Counted from the first letter of the stretch, positions 23,819 through 35,598 are shown. The stretch is 64,000 bases of DNA from Rosellinia necatrix (GCA_021209875.1 JAGYVD010000007.1:3658001-3722000), one strand, 5' to 3'. Numbers and translations are program-made. The notes: a model not told the origin generated them from the sequence alone.

Positions 23819-26218
23819 TTATACTTGGAACCCCTGAGTTAAAATTTGGTGGGTCATGATTTGGCGATTGACTTGAGGTAGGCGTTTGCGTCCTGGAAAG
23901 GGTCTCTGTGCCGTATTCTGGCGAGTCGGACTTCCGAGCCCCGGTGGGGCTGGACCATTTGGCTGGTGGTACGGCTGGTGGTGGATGGCGTCTCTGCCAC
24001 CACCGCCGGCCGAATCAACCCCGTGCACGACGTCGTTGAAGTAGCGGGTCGGGTCACCTATGACCGCTTGGTGGCTCGACGACTCCCGCTGCCGCTTGCT
24101 GGTACCACATTCCTCGCAGACAATCCATACCACTTTCTCCGACGAGCAGCGACCGCGGCGTATTGTGGTCTTGGATATGCTTTCCGATCTTGATATGTCC
24201 ATGGCCATGGAAGATTGTGATGAGATGGATGGGGCCCGGGTCGATCTTCTGCCCGTATACGAAGGAACCACACTCTCGACCGGAGACCACCGTTTGCTTG
24301 GCTGGCGTTCGAGGCACTTGATAGAGCTCTTCTCGCTGTTCATAGGCGGAGTCACTGGGGCGGCCGGCAGAGGCGATCGTCGTTTTAGTTGGCTTGTCTT
24401 ATCCACCTCGGGGTCTGAACTCAGCTGCTTGACCTGGCCCTGTCTACCAATGCGGATAAACGGGACAGCTAGGAGGGAAATACTAGCGAATGCGGTGGTT
24501 GCGATAAATGTGTGTGTATACGCCAGCTCAGGCTGAGACCAGTCTGCTTTTCCGTCATATGATGACCATATTGAAGTCGTAACGGCAAGCCCGAGTGGAA
24601 CACCAAGTCGACTTGTTGTCTGAAGAAGCGAGGCCCCGATAGAATGGTGCTCTGGTGGTAGCGAGGATAGTATATGGAGCTAGACATGGTCAGCTTCGTT
24701 TCATACTAACGAGAGGAGGCTCTGAATTCGTACAGATCCAACATTCATGATCCAGTCCATACCAACGGTGCTTAGCATTATCGAAGGGAGTATCCAGAGC
24801 AAATAATGACCATCATGGTGAAGAAAAATAAGGAAAATGTTGCTAAGTACGAGAGAAGAGGCCGCGAACGCCAGCAGGCCTGTGCCTGGGATCGTATGCA
24901 TGAACAAGCCAACAAGAGGGCTTATCAATAACCCAACGAGAGCCTGTGGCAACAACCTCACGGCAACATCAAAGGAATTGAGATTTTCAACTTGTTGCAT
25001 GAACATCGATACCCAGAATAGTTGTGAGTAGAATGCCATTGACGCCCCCAAAGTGCAGATAATGACCTGTATCATCAGCGGAGCAGTATGAATAGGGAAC
25101 GAATGAACCTACTAATGACACGCTCCAACTGCCCCATATCGAAGGGGGTATCATCGGTCTCTTAGAGACGCCCTGCCAAAGAATAAAACATCCAATAAAC
25201 AGCAACCCCAATGTCAGAAGGAGGATAACCGTGGGTGTCTTCCACGGCTCAGGACCCTCCGGCCCTATAGTAAGAGATACGGTAAAGAGCAGAACGCCTA
25301 TAATGAGCAAGGCTAACCCAGCCCAGTCAAATTGCAGAATGGTTGTCCTCCTCTTCGGGGCGCCAAGCGTGACGACCTGAGGTGCATTGCAGTCCGTCGT
25401 TATGCGTAGCTCCGATTTCTGCAAGATAATCTCGGGCTCGGGCACTTCAGGGACAAATACCCAGGCAAGAACAGCGATGATTGCGAAAAGTGCGCCCAAA
25501 GCAATGAACGGCGCCTTCCAATTGATCCTGAGAGCAAGGCCCCCGGATCCCAAGCCACCGATAATGGTGGCGGCGGGCGTTCCCATGAAAAAGGAGGAAA
25601 AGACTATATTTCGTCGGCGAGAATTCTCCGGGTAAACCAGGCTCAAGATTCCCAAGGCGATGGGGATGTTTGCCGCACAGGCGACCCCGGTCAAGCCAGA
25701 AAGGACGTCAAGGACAACACCAGTCTGCGAAAATGAGGTAAAGGAAACGAGCAAGGCGAAAGAAGTTAAACTGATGACAAGGAGCGCTTTACGGGGAAGT
25801 ACTGCACATGTATCGGCGATATGACCGAATGGCAGCAGGAATGCACCCGTGGTTAGCCTGCAATGCATTAATTACCAACATAGTTCAACGAATGGAGGGA
25901 TGATTTAATTGGCACATACCCGGAGCTTGCTGTAGACCAGGCCAGCTCAGCTGGTGACATCCTCAATGACTCTGCTATAGAAGATGTCACGACGACGATA
26001 GAGCGTTGAAGGAAAACGGGGGTCGATGCTGCAAGAGCGATCAGAGCAACGAAGATACACTCGTGAAGTAGATTTCTGAGGCACTCGGGCCGACTCCCAG
26101 GGGCGAGAGACGATCTAGAGTCATCTGTTTCATCATTAAGGCACACATCGTGAAGGTCGTCGCTTGGTGGTTCCAACGCGGACCGAGGGTGCGTCCAGGG
26201 GCCGTTGTTGGTGGACAT
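23819..26218 (-). CDS. MFS transporter, DHA2/aminotriazole-resistance type, with long cytoplasmic tail, 4 exons
   Basis: This is a multi-pass major facilitator, probably a proton-coupled drug or metabolite exporter in the plasma membrane. Exons: 25920-26218, 25113-25857, 24734-25066, 23819-24679, with introns of 62, 46 and 54 nt that all keep frame. The polar N-terminus leads into a first hydrophobic segment (CIFVALIALAAS). Exon 2 starts GLTTGAFLLPFGHIAD, the usual TM2/loop 2-3 region, and includes RRNIVFSSFFMGTPAAT and LRINWKAPF. Exon 3 holds TM segments around LGASMAFYSQLFW. Exon 4 ends the transporter with HHSIGASLLQTTSRLG and a last TM near ISLLAVPFIRIG. It continues for roughly 200 mostly polar residues rich in Ser, Arg and Pro, an unusually long tail. 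The total is about 745 aa. Substrate is unknown; no metabolite genes adjoin it. Confidence 0.85.
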
Positions 26219-27138
26219 GTTGCGGAGCTAACAGGGATGGATGATAAAAACGACGAGCAAATTGAGCAACCGGTCGAAACCAGACCAAGAATTTGGTGAA
26301 AGTAACACTTGGAACTTGGGATGAGAGGAGCAGATTAGTTGATGGATTGTTGGCTGGTGGTGATTGTGTTGTGGGCAATGGATGGTAGGTGCCTTATCCG
26401 GCAACACAGCGGCAAAGAAGAGGGGGTTTGAAACTGGGGCTATTTGGCTGCTGTAGAGAGCTTGTGAAACCATCTATCTACTGTAGTAAGGAACCTTGTA
26501 AGTGCTTAGGGAAAGAGCAAGGGCTTCCAGTGCTATCTGCGAACATTCTGTTCGGCAGCGCTTGCCTGCTTATCCTTGTGGTGGGTGAAACCCGGGCGTA
26601 TATTATGAGAACTAACTTTGCGGCTTCCATCAATGGCTCGCCGCACCAAAGCGGGAATGGGCGGTGCGTATCGGGCGATGTATACCAGGTGTCGTGCCTG
26701 CTCCCGATACCTTTCACCTTTGTTGGTGGCCATTCTTTTTTTTAATATCTTCTACCTGGGCAAAGTGTACCTCATCGCCAAATTTGACCTAGCAAGGCAG
26801 CTTTCATATAACTGCGAGAGGCTCAGAGCAGCATAACTGGGGCATACGAGTAACCTAATCCCCCTCCCCAAACTTCTAATGAAATTGTGTAAGCGAGGAC
26901 CTGAGGCTGCAGCGGAGGGTTGGGATAAGACAAGATTATCATGGCCTTTCACCGTGATGTGATTTCAAATTCTGAGTAGCATTGCTAACGTATATAATTA
27001 CACCAGAAATCGTAAGGCTCGGTCTGCACGAAAGTAACCCCCGATGGAAACATATCGTACAGATAAAATGTCGTACATATCTTCGTTGCTTGACACCCCT
27101 CATTATCATTAAGACTATACAGTGTTGGCGAGTTGGGG
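26219..27138. promoter_or_regulatory. Upstream region of the MFS transporter
   Basis: No credible gene in 920 bases between the MFS start and the 3' end of the MRM2-type gene, both on the minus strand. The MFS promoter should lie here by position. Short ORFs have no recognisable content. Confidence 0.5.
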
Positions 27139-28490
27139 TTACTCTGAATTGGTCACGTCTTCTAAGGTTACCTGGTCCTTCCGGTATGTTGCCACGAAGA
27201 AGGCTTCTTTCGATTCCTGCGTGTGGGCGTTCAACATTTAGAATCATGCGGCGATATATGCGGGGACGTCAAACGTACACTTCGTGATGATTCCGGCTTT
27301 TCACGGCGGACGTGTTTGAACATCCCCTTAAGCTTCTTTTCCAGGGCCTTGTCTTCGGGCCCCTGGTAGAATTTGCAAACGAAATGCCCTCCTGCTCGAA
27401 GCGTGTCGCTTGCGAATTGCAACGCAGCTAGACAAAGGTCCTACACCGATGGTATCAGCCGGGCGACTTGCGTGTTTGGGGCGCTCCATTGCATTTGTCA
27501 GAAGACTAACCATGCTACCCGCGTGGTCGCGGAAAACCATGCCGCTCGTGTTCATCAGCCTATTATATGGGTTACTCAAAGTTTTGCAAGAAAAGCCGTA
27601 GGTTTGATCCCAGGGAGCTGACATGTCGCTAAGTACCACCTGTGAATTAGTTAGCAGGGTAATGAGGTTTGGGTCGCCCGCATTGTGGATTCCTACATCG
27701 ACGAGTTTTCCGTCATTTACCTTGGTTTGATGACCGGCGTCGGGCTCAACTGATTCCGCTCGTTCGGTATCTATATAACTGGGCTTCTCGGCGACGACAT
27801 CTTCTCCGCTGTCTACATCTTGAAAATCTCGGCTTGGCGTACTTTTCCGTTGCGCAAACTCGGCGAGGTAGTCTTTTACCATATTTTGGACGACTGGATC
27901 CAAGAAATTCCCTTGTATGGTAGACACTCCCTTGGGCGGCTGTGCGGGGAGAAGGTCGATTCCGACAACCCGGCCATCGGGCCGTGTACGTTCCACAGCG
28001 ACCTTGAAGTGATCAGCCATGGACATAGCACGCCATATGCACGTCGAGGCACTCTTACCTGAGACCAGCTTCCAGGTGCGTAGCCCTTTGATCCTTCAGT
28101 ACGGGATTCAAGAGAGGGGCCGTCAACTTACGAGATCAACGACCGTCTGACCCCTTCTGAATAGCTTATGTTTCGCATCCATCTGTGCGAGAAGTGGTTA
28201 TGAGTAAGGCGTATACGGCCGTGATGAATGTGACCTACTTCAAGCAGTTTGAACGCGGCACGGCTCTTCAGGCCCTGTACCTTCGCCGTGCGACTGAAAT
28301 AGTCTTTTCCATTGCGTAACTTCCATTTTGATTGGGACGAGGACCACCGTGCACAGCTGTAAGTGACCGAAACATGGCAGTCGAGAACGGGGCTCCCACG
28401 GATAAACGATATTGAAGGGGTCGCAAGCTTTGCGGCCGTCTTCACGAGCCTTTCGTACTGAGGCACCACAGCATTCGTCAACGCCCGCAT
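27139..28490 (-). CDS. mrm2: Mitochondrial rRNA 2'-O-methyltransferase (FtsJ/RrmJ, MRM2 type), 6 exons
   Basis: The product (about 353 aa) is an SAM-dependent ribose methyltransferase of the FtsJ family, like yeast Mrm2 acting on mitochondrial large-subunit rRNA. Exons: 28239-28490, 28132-28182, 28059-28085, 27511-28002, 27279-27440, 27139-27216; all junctions keep frame. The K-D-K-E catalytic set is visible: Lys in SRAAFKLLE (about 81), Asp in LSDMSAPWD, Lys in FVCKFYQG, and Glu in SESKEAFFVA, which lies on the last exon. The SAM motif GYAPGSWSQ is encoded alone by the 27-nt exon 3. The N-terminus is basic and Ser-rich, fitting a mitochondrial presequence. Between GNFLDP and LSDMSAPW sits a polar insert of roughly 60 residues, longer than in bacterial FtsJ. 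Confidence 0.9.
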
Positions 28491-29377
28491 AGTACGATGG
28501 GAAGACCACAGGCGATATCGGCTTTATTCATATCAGAAATCCGGAATGGTGAACATGAAAGACGATTTAGCAATAACGAAATTACTAAGGTCAGGCTGGG
28601 TTCGAAAACTTGGCCCCGATAGAGGAAATATTCATTGTGAAGTGCGAATAAATGGAGGTTGAATTGTTGGGTATATTTACGTACTAGAGATAATCAAGTA
28701 AGTGGGAGATCTTCTTATCTTACCTTTTCGGTAGGTAGGTACCTAGGTACTGAGCTAGAAACAAAGTTGAACCTTCAGGTAAGCACGATAAGAGCCCCCC
28801 TATCTAGAACCTTTATAGGGTATGTGACGTGGGCTCCAAGGGTACCCGGAATGCCGGATATTGCGACAATCTGACAATACCGCGGAGGATTCGCCAAGCG
28901 GGAAGAACGTGGCTTTGGTTCCTTCGCTAGCGATGCAAAATGATTCGGTCGCCGTCTCCGCACGAGATGTGGATTGACCGAAGGAACCGTGTAACCGACC
29001 ATAGCAGACGATTGGCCTTGGTGATTTCAAATTTTCTGGATCGGAAGAGGCTGAGGACAGTACTCAGTACTACTACGTACTTACCGTACTTACCGTACTT
29101 ACTTAGGAGTAGGGAGCTATGCCGCGGTGTCTTACATTTCAGATTTCAGATTGCCTAAGCACCTACCTACCTATAAGCACCTCGGAGCCCAGCCTTGTCC
29201 CTTGTCGGCACGTTCGTGATTGATCCTGCCTAAAACATCCGATTGTAAACGTCGGGAAACCTGATCTAGACCTCAGGAACACTTGAGTCCCTTTAGTCCC
29301 CTGAGGAGCAAACCTACTTCTTTCTCTCTATCTTCACATCTTATGACGCAGTAGCAGGGTCGCTAAGACATCGCAAC
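28491..29377. promoter_or_regulatory. Divergent promoter region MRM2 / membrane protein
   Basis: The 887 bases between divergent starts contain a GGTAGGTAGGTACCTAGGTA cluster (about 28729-28750), a three-unit 9-bp tandem repeat at 29076-29102 and ACCTACCTACC near 29161-29171. No ORF is supported. Confidence 0.5.
29076..29102 (+). repeat. 9-bp tandem repeat CGTACTTAC, three perfect units
   Basis: Three head-to-tail copies lie about 275 bases before the start of the polytopic membrane protein gene. The unit is a natural candidate for a repeated binding site, but no known factor is recognised. Confidence 0.85.
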
Positions 29378-30704
29378 ATGGCCAGATTAAAGCCAGAGGC
29401 CAGGATTACGAGGTCGGGGAAGCACTCGAAGCTAACCGAGCTGCCCAAGACGACACGCCCTTATAATGCGCTCTACGTGCTGATATTCGCCGTCGCCTCG
29501 GCCCTCGCTGCCTGGCTCATGCGCATTGAGACAGGGATCAAGGGGATCCCGGTGGATTTCGTCGAGAATGTGGAGGCGAGGGTGTATCCGAACGGCATGC
29601 CGATGCGGACGCGCTACACCGGCATCGAGGCCGTCGACTCCGGACTCCTATTCCTGGTCGCCGCCTTCATCGCCGGCCCGCTCGGCTGGGACGAGGGCGT
29701 CCGCCTGCACCAGCTGCACTTCCTGGTGCAGTTCTTCGCCGTCATCGCCGTCTGGAATGTCGAGGCTTGTCGCATGCGACATTCGTGGAAACTCATCAGC
29801 TTGTAAGTGCCCGATAGCCGCCCGTACAGGGTAAATCGAGCTTCCCCTATGGTAGCCCATTATTATACACGGGACCCAAAACAAGGGGACTATCTGTTAT
29901 TTCTTTTTTTTTTTTTTAACTGACCAGTTGCCCCTCAGCACCGGGCTCTTCGTCCTCTTCTACCAGACCATCGCCGGCGCGGCCATCATCCCGCTGTACT
30001 ACCTCTCCTACATGCTGATCTCGAAATCGGACGCGTACTACGTCACGGGGGCCCACGTGTCGATGCAGCATGCGCGGGGCCTGCTCGTGAGCGTGGCGCT
30101 GGGCTACCTGCTGCCGACGCTGGCCATGTACGCGCCTGGCCTCAGCGCCGAGACGACGCAGTTCCTCGTCTTTCTGTGGCAGCCGTCCCCCGGGTTCGTG
30201 AACGTCCTGCTGTTCGCCGCGACGCACGTGCTCCCGCCCGGCTCGCGGGCCGACGCGAGCGGCGCCGGCGGCGACGTCAAGCACCTCAAGCGCATCTACG
30301 CCGCCGCCGCCGCCGTCTGCGGCCTCAACCACCTCGCCACCCTCTACGTCTGCGTCACCTCCGCCCATCCCCAGCTCGGCTTCGCCTACGTCTTCCTCCC
30401 GGACCGCGCCGCCTGGATGCGCGACACCACCGCCGGCCTCCACTACATCTTCCAGGTCGACTGGTGGGGCTGCTTCCTCCCCACCCTCCTCTGGGCCTGG
30501 GTCGCCGTCTACGACGTCCACCGCATCCTGCTCGGCCGCGCCGGCGTCGCGCAGCTCACGAAATGGGCCGTCTACATCGTCGGCTTGACCCTCGCCCTAG
30601 GCCCCGGCGGTATGCTGGCCGTCGTCTGGAGCTGGCGCGAGGACCGCCTCGTCATGATCGAGTCTGGCGAGCGGGGTACTCTCGAGAAGCCGAAGACCGA
30701 GTAA
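29378..30704 (+). CDS. Polytopic membrane protein, uncharacterised fungal family, 2 exons
   Basis: I do not recognise a named family. Exons are 29378-29802 and 29939-30704; the intron has GTAAGT and CCTCAG ends and splits a Phe codon, giving about 396 aa. The polar, basic N-terminus is followed by about seven to eight hydrophobic segments, including ALYVLIFAVASALAAWLM, FLVAAFIAGPLG, LFVLFYQTIAGAAIIPLYYL, LLVSVALGYLLPTLAMY and TKWAVYIVGLTLALGPGGML. The motif layout recalls the membrane protein starting at 62970: IIPLYYLSYML here against LPFYYAYHIL there, then a WQPSP/DPLW-like stretch and an LNHLATLY against ASHVYTAARIY segment. The two look like distant paralogues. Relatives of this size are often found near fungal polyketide genes, which is a recollection rather than evidence here. 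No catalytic motif is assigned. Confidence 0.8.
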
Positions 30705-31375
30705 GCCCGGTCTTCTTATGCTCAACGAGTTGGCAGCGAACCAGCCGTCGTGTTAGGGGTATATTAACGACGTGGAGTATTTGACCAAGCCCCTTAGCTT
30801 TTGGGCGGATTAATTAAAGAGAAAGGGAGAGAAAAAAAATCCCGCCCCTCGAAAACGAGACTAGGGAAGAGATAGTCACGGGCAAGGAGCCACGAACGCA
30901 ACACTTTTGGTAGAATGAACGTAATAAAAGCGTCTTCTTTGCATGGTCGGCACAGTGAGTTCTAGCATCGGGAATATAGTATATTTATAACCCATGATTT
31001 TTACGAAACAAGACAAATGCAAACCTAAACCCCAAACCGAACTCCTATTCTACAACCGTAGCCCTGATGATGCGCAAACTGAACTGGACAATAAAAAACA
31101 AATTAAAAAAAGACGACTAAGAGAGAGAGAAGGCAGAATCCGTGCTATGCCCCCTGTAACGAGACCCGTAACACCATGTCAATGCTATATCAACTGTCTC
31201 ACGCGAACTTGCCACGCCAGCATCTATGTTCTCCCGTCCGTTCGGTTTGTTTCCCACCTTTTTTTTTTTTTTCCCCTTCCGCGATAAACAGCCTCGGCGG
31301 TAGCGGCGGCGGCGGCGGTGGTGGTGATGATGATGATGATGGGGGGTGTCTTTGTCCTCAAGCTGCTGTCGCTGC
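30705..31375. other. Convergent intergenic region
   Basis: Holds the 3' flanks of the membrane protein gene and the coiled-coil gene. Simple sequence (GGC)n/(GGT)n/(GAT)n occurs at about 31297-31340 and a T run near 31261-31272. No gene is supported. Confidence 0.6.
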
Positions 31376-33710
31376 TCAGGCGAGGAAACTAGCACCGACG
31401 CCCCTCCGATCGCGCTTCAGCGGGGAGAAGGACGCGGTGCCCGCGAATGCGTTGCGCTGGCCGCCGCCGAGGGGCGCCTTGGTCCTCTTCGCGCCGCCGC
31501 CGCCGCCGCCGCCGCCGCCGAGCTGGACCTTACTAGCGGCCGCGGGTTTCCTGACGACGGCGGCCGGAGCTGCTGTGGGCACGGCGCCGTCGTCCTCGTC
31601 GAACAGCGTCTTCGTCGACCCGAGCACCTTGCGCTTCTTCTTCTTAGGGACCTCCGCGTTTGTTGCGCCCGCGTCGACGACGACGACGGCGGCGGCGGCC
31701 TCTTCCTCCGCCGGCGGCGGCGGCGACGCGACGATGTTAAACCTAACGGTCGCCGCTGCCGTCGCCGTCTTTTTCTTCGTCGGCTTCGTCTCCGCAGGCT
31801 CAGCCTCGACGGCCTCGGCGGTATTCTCCTGCTGTTGTTGTTGTTGCTGCTTCGGCTCGTCGTCCGCCTCGGCTACTCGCTCGAGACTGCTCTTGGCGGC
31901 CTTGACCTTCTTCTTCGGCAGCACGTTCTTCTTCGCCGACGGGGCGTCGCCGAGGATCTTCTTCGGCCTGCCGCGGGACTTGCCCGCCGCTTCGGATCCC
32001 CCCTCAGCCTCTGCGGGTGCTGTGGTGGTGGTGGTGGTGGGCTCTGCTTCGGTAGGGTCCGCCGCCGCCGCTGCTGCTAGTTCAGCTGCTCGCGATGACG
32101 TAGACCGCGATGAAGCTGATCCTGGCTGGGAGCCGAGGATAGAGTCCTCTAGGACTCCGTCGTAGACATTCGAGGCCTCGTCACTCATACTCGTGTTCTT
32201 AGAACGGTTGAGGAACGGGGTGATGGAGAATGCCGACTTCTCGATGACCGTCGGTTCGAATACGACCTTCTTCGCCGCTCGTCGCGCCTTCATCCCGTCG
32301 TCTGCGCTGGGCGTCTGGATTTCAATGCCGGTGAACTCGCTTGTGGTCGTCTCCTGCGCCTTCCTCTTCCGGAAGGCCTGGGACTTTGTGGCTGGCTTCA
32401 TGGTATCTTCGCTTCCAGAAGACCTCGCCTGCTGTTGCGGGGCCTTCCGGGTCTCGGTTTGCATCCTCTTAATTTCTTCTAGCGCCGTCCTGAGTTTTGT
32501 TCTCGCCTTCTCCAGCTTCTTCTCGAGCTGCTCATTCCGCTCCCCGAGCTCGGTCATGGCTGTCTGATGTTCTTGCTGGCGCTTCTCGCTCTGTCTCTGA
32601 AGCTTCGCTAGGTTCTCCTCTGATTCTTCTAACTGGGCACGAAGCTCGGCTTCGACCGACTTATCAGCCTTGCTCTGTTGTGATTTCTTCGAGGCACGTT
32701 GTGCGGTCTGGAGTTCTTCGCCCAATCTTTCTTTTTCTTCTGTCTCTTCTCTTAATTGCCGTTGGGCTTCCTGTAGTTTTTTTCGGAGATCCGCTTCTAA
32801 TTCCCGAGTACTGTCTTGATCTTGTAGGGCCATTTCATGGGTCCGTATCCGCTGCTCGAGCTGGTCTTCTAGCCTTTCACGTTCAGCCTTTTCGGCGGTT
32901 AAGCCCTTCTCTGTCTCACGTAGCTTTTTGCGAAGCTCATCCTCAACTCGATCATTGCTTTGACGGGCTTGCATTGCCCGTCGCGTTGCCTTCTTCTCGT
33001 TCGCCAGCTCGACTTCAAGGGTATCTACCTGGCGTTCGAGGGAAAGCTTTTCGGCGAGGATAGCCTGCTGATGGTTGACTTGTGAACGCAAGTGCTCGAT
33101 TTCAGGCTTCAGATTCGCAAGCTCCCGAGTCAGGGCCAGCTTCTCTGCAAGCACATTTGCGGAACTCTCATTGGCATTATTCATCGCATCGAGCTCGGCC
33201 TGGCAGTCAAAAGTCAGTTCAGTCAACGCCTCCCATGTTTCCCACATTGCTAGGGCGTCATTCGGCACTCACCTTAAGACTAGCGTATTCTCGCTCCTGC
33301 TTGCGTAGTTGCTCTTCCTGAGAGCGAACCAGTGCCATGTTGGCCTCGACCTGAGCGTTGAGATTGTCACATCGGGAGACGAGCGTTGCATTTGTGCTGT
33401 CGTTGCAGCTGACTTGGTCTCGCAGTGCGGTATTTTCGTCTCGGAGCAACAAGATCCGCACACGTAGTCGGCGGGTGTCTTCGTCTTTAACCACCATATC
33501 GGACTCGTATCCGCTCTGGTGGTGCTTCAGTTCGAGTTCGTGAAGCGATTGGGTGCGTTGAGCACGCTGGACATATTCAACTCTGGTTAGTTACAGCATC
33601 AAACTGCCGGCGTGCACTCAATCCAGAGTTCAGCATTGTCCTCGTACCTTGTCGCCATCCGTGCTTCCCCGCTGCTCGCGGGCAACGGCAGCCTTTGCTG
33701 TCCTGCCCAT
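31376..33710 (-). CDS. Coiled-coil protein of unknown function with basic, low-complexity C-terminus, 3 exons
   Basis: The protein (about 726 aa) has exons 33648-33710, 33273-33566 and 31376-33199 with introns of 81 and 73 nt, all in frame. Residues about 22-390 are almost entirely heptad-rich coiled coil (MVVKDEDTRRLRVRILLLRD, then many Leu/Glu/Lys/Arg heptads). The second half is disordered. It includes SAFSITPFLNRSK, a Thr6 run, a Gln8 run, several KKRK/KKKVK basic clusters that look like nuclear localisation signals, a Gly9 run, and a distinctive end KRDRRGVGASFLA. Coiled coil plus nuclear-type basic motifs suggests a spindle, kinetochore or chromatin scaffold, but I cannot name a homologue. 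The triplet tracts (CTG/GCC/GGC on the plus strand) encode the homopolymers. Confidence 0.8.
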
Positions 33711-34406
33711 GATGATGGACTAGACGCGTTTACACCGCCAAAGAACCGAGAACGAATGATGTGGTGGTGTTGTGGGAAGGCCCTTTTGCAGTGGTGGTGG
33801 TGGGATGGCTGACTTTGGGTGTTGTTTGATTCCTGGTGTAATAATTGGGGAGGTATAGCCAGTGCCCGGTGCACCTTATCAAGAGATCCCGCGGGAGAGG
33901 TGGATGGGGGTTAATGACGGAGACAGCGTGTTTTGTGGGGGCACACATTCGGCAGCATGTCAACAAAGTGCCGAATCCGGGTTAGTGCAAATCTCACGCG
34001 GGTCGAGCCGATTGCCAAGCTGTGGCTCGGTGTGGCTCAAGTTTATAACGCTGACGTAACCCGTCTCACCTTTTTGCTGTCGACAAGAAGTAACTACCTA
34101 GAGGTAGTCAGGTAGTTATGCCAAGCCACAGAAACTAGTGCAGGTACTCAGGTACCTTCTGTCTAATAGGTACCAAGTGCCAAACGAACCCAATTGAGGA
34201 CAGCTCTCTCAACAGCTCTCTTGTGGGCATCTCTCTTACAAGCTAGATTGAGGTGTGATCAACCACGAACAACCACCACAGTTCACGCCCTCTCCCAAAT
34301 CAGCCATTGACCCGTCCGATGAGCGAGTCGAGGTAGTTGACCTTCATTTATTCTCTTCTCCACTGCACTGCCAATTCGGCCGTCGTCTCTCCATCTCGGC
34401 ATCAAC
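33711..34406. promoter_or_regulatory. Divergent promoter region coiled-coil gene / OST3
   Basis: About 700 bases between divergent starts. A TACCTAGAGGTA/CAGGTAGTTA cluster lies at about 34093-34118 and CAGGTACTCAGGTACC at about 34141-34158, variants of the palindromic motif seen elsewhere. No gene is supported. Confidence 0.5.
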
Positions 34407-35598
34407 ATGCGCTGGTTGACGGCCGTGCTCGCGATCGCAGCAGCCCTTCCTTTCGGGTCCTTTGCCGCCAAGTCGTCGTCGTCTTCGGCCGATCGCTTCA
34501 AGACCTTCCACACCCAGGCGGTGTCCTCTTCGCCCCTGAAGCTCTCCGATGCCAGCTATAAGAAGCTGACATCTGCGCCGCGGGACTATTCCGTCGCCGT
34601 TCTCCTGACGGCTTTGGACGCCAAGTATGGCTGCCAGCTTTGTGGCATGTTCCAGCCTGAATGGGACATCCTCGGCAAGAGCTGGATCCAAGGCGACAAG
34701 ACCGGCGAGTCGCGCTTGATCCTCAGCACCCTCGATTTTAGCGACGGGAGAGAAACGTTCATGTCTGTGAGTGCGCCTCCGTGAAAAGTAGCCCCGGGGA
34801 AGAGACGCGCGTTGCTGACCAGGCGAACCCCTCCATAGCTCGGTTTGCAAACGGCACCCGTGCTCCTACTCTTCCAGCCTACCACCGGTCCCCACGCCAT
34901 TTCCAACCCTGATCCCGTTCGATTTGACTTTACAAATGGGTATGTGTATATCTACATGGCCGGGCGCCCTGTCCTCGTCTAGTCGATGCTAATGCACTTC
35001 CTAGCCCACCGAGTGCCGAAGTAGTCCGTGACTGGCTCGCTCGTCAGCTCCCCGATAGACCTCATCCTACCGTGTACCGGCCAATCAACTATGGCCGCTG
35101 GATCGTAACAATCGTCTCTATTCTCGGCGCCTTCGGCCTCATCTGGAGAATCTGGGGTTACATCTTGCCCGTCATTCAGAACCGCAACATATGGGCGGGT
35201 TTGAGTTTGATCGGTATTCTTCTTTTTACCAGTGGCCATATGTTCAACCAGATTCGCAAGGTGCCATATGTGGCCGGCGACGGTCGTGGTGGTATCAGTT
35301 ACTTTGCTGGTGGATTCCAGAGTCAATATGGGCTTGAGACGCAGATCGTTGCGTTCATCTGTAAGCTTCCAAGCAGCTCCCCATGGCCGAGACTACTTGC
35401 TAATCCCGAGCAGATGGCCTTTTATCTTTCGCCACGATATACCTCGCCCTCAAAGCTCCGAGAACCCAAGATAAATACCTACAGCAGGTCATGGTTATCG
35501 CATGGGGTATTATATTGGCCGTCATGTACAGCTTCTTGCTCTCGGTTTTCCGCATGAAGAATGGAGGATACCCTTTCAAACTTCCACCATTCATGTGA
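34407..35598 (+). CDS. ost3: Oligosaccharyltransferase subunit OST3/OST6 (thioredoxin-fold), 4 exons
   Basis: This ER membrane subunit supports N-glycosylation by holding acceptor cysteines through a lumenal thioredoxin-like domain. Exons: 34407-34766, 34839-34939, 35005-35360, 35414-35598 (introns 72, 65 and 53 nt), giving about 333 aa. A signal peptide (MRWLTAVLAIAAALPFGSFA) leads into the lumenal domain. The redox motif is CQLC at residues 76-79, in KYGCQLCGMF. Four hydrophobic segments follow: WIVTIVSILGAFGLIWRIW, IWAGLSLIGILLFTSG (with GHMFNQIRKVPY after it), IVAFIYGLLSFATIYLAL and VIAWGIILAVMYSFLLSVF. The C-terminus FRMKNGGYPFKLPPFM is like that of yeast Ost3. All splice sites are canonical. 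Confidence 0.93.
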
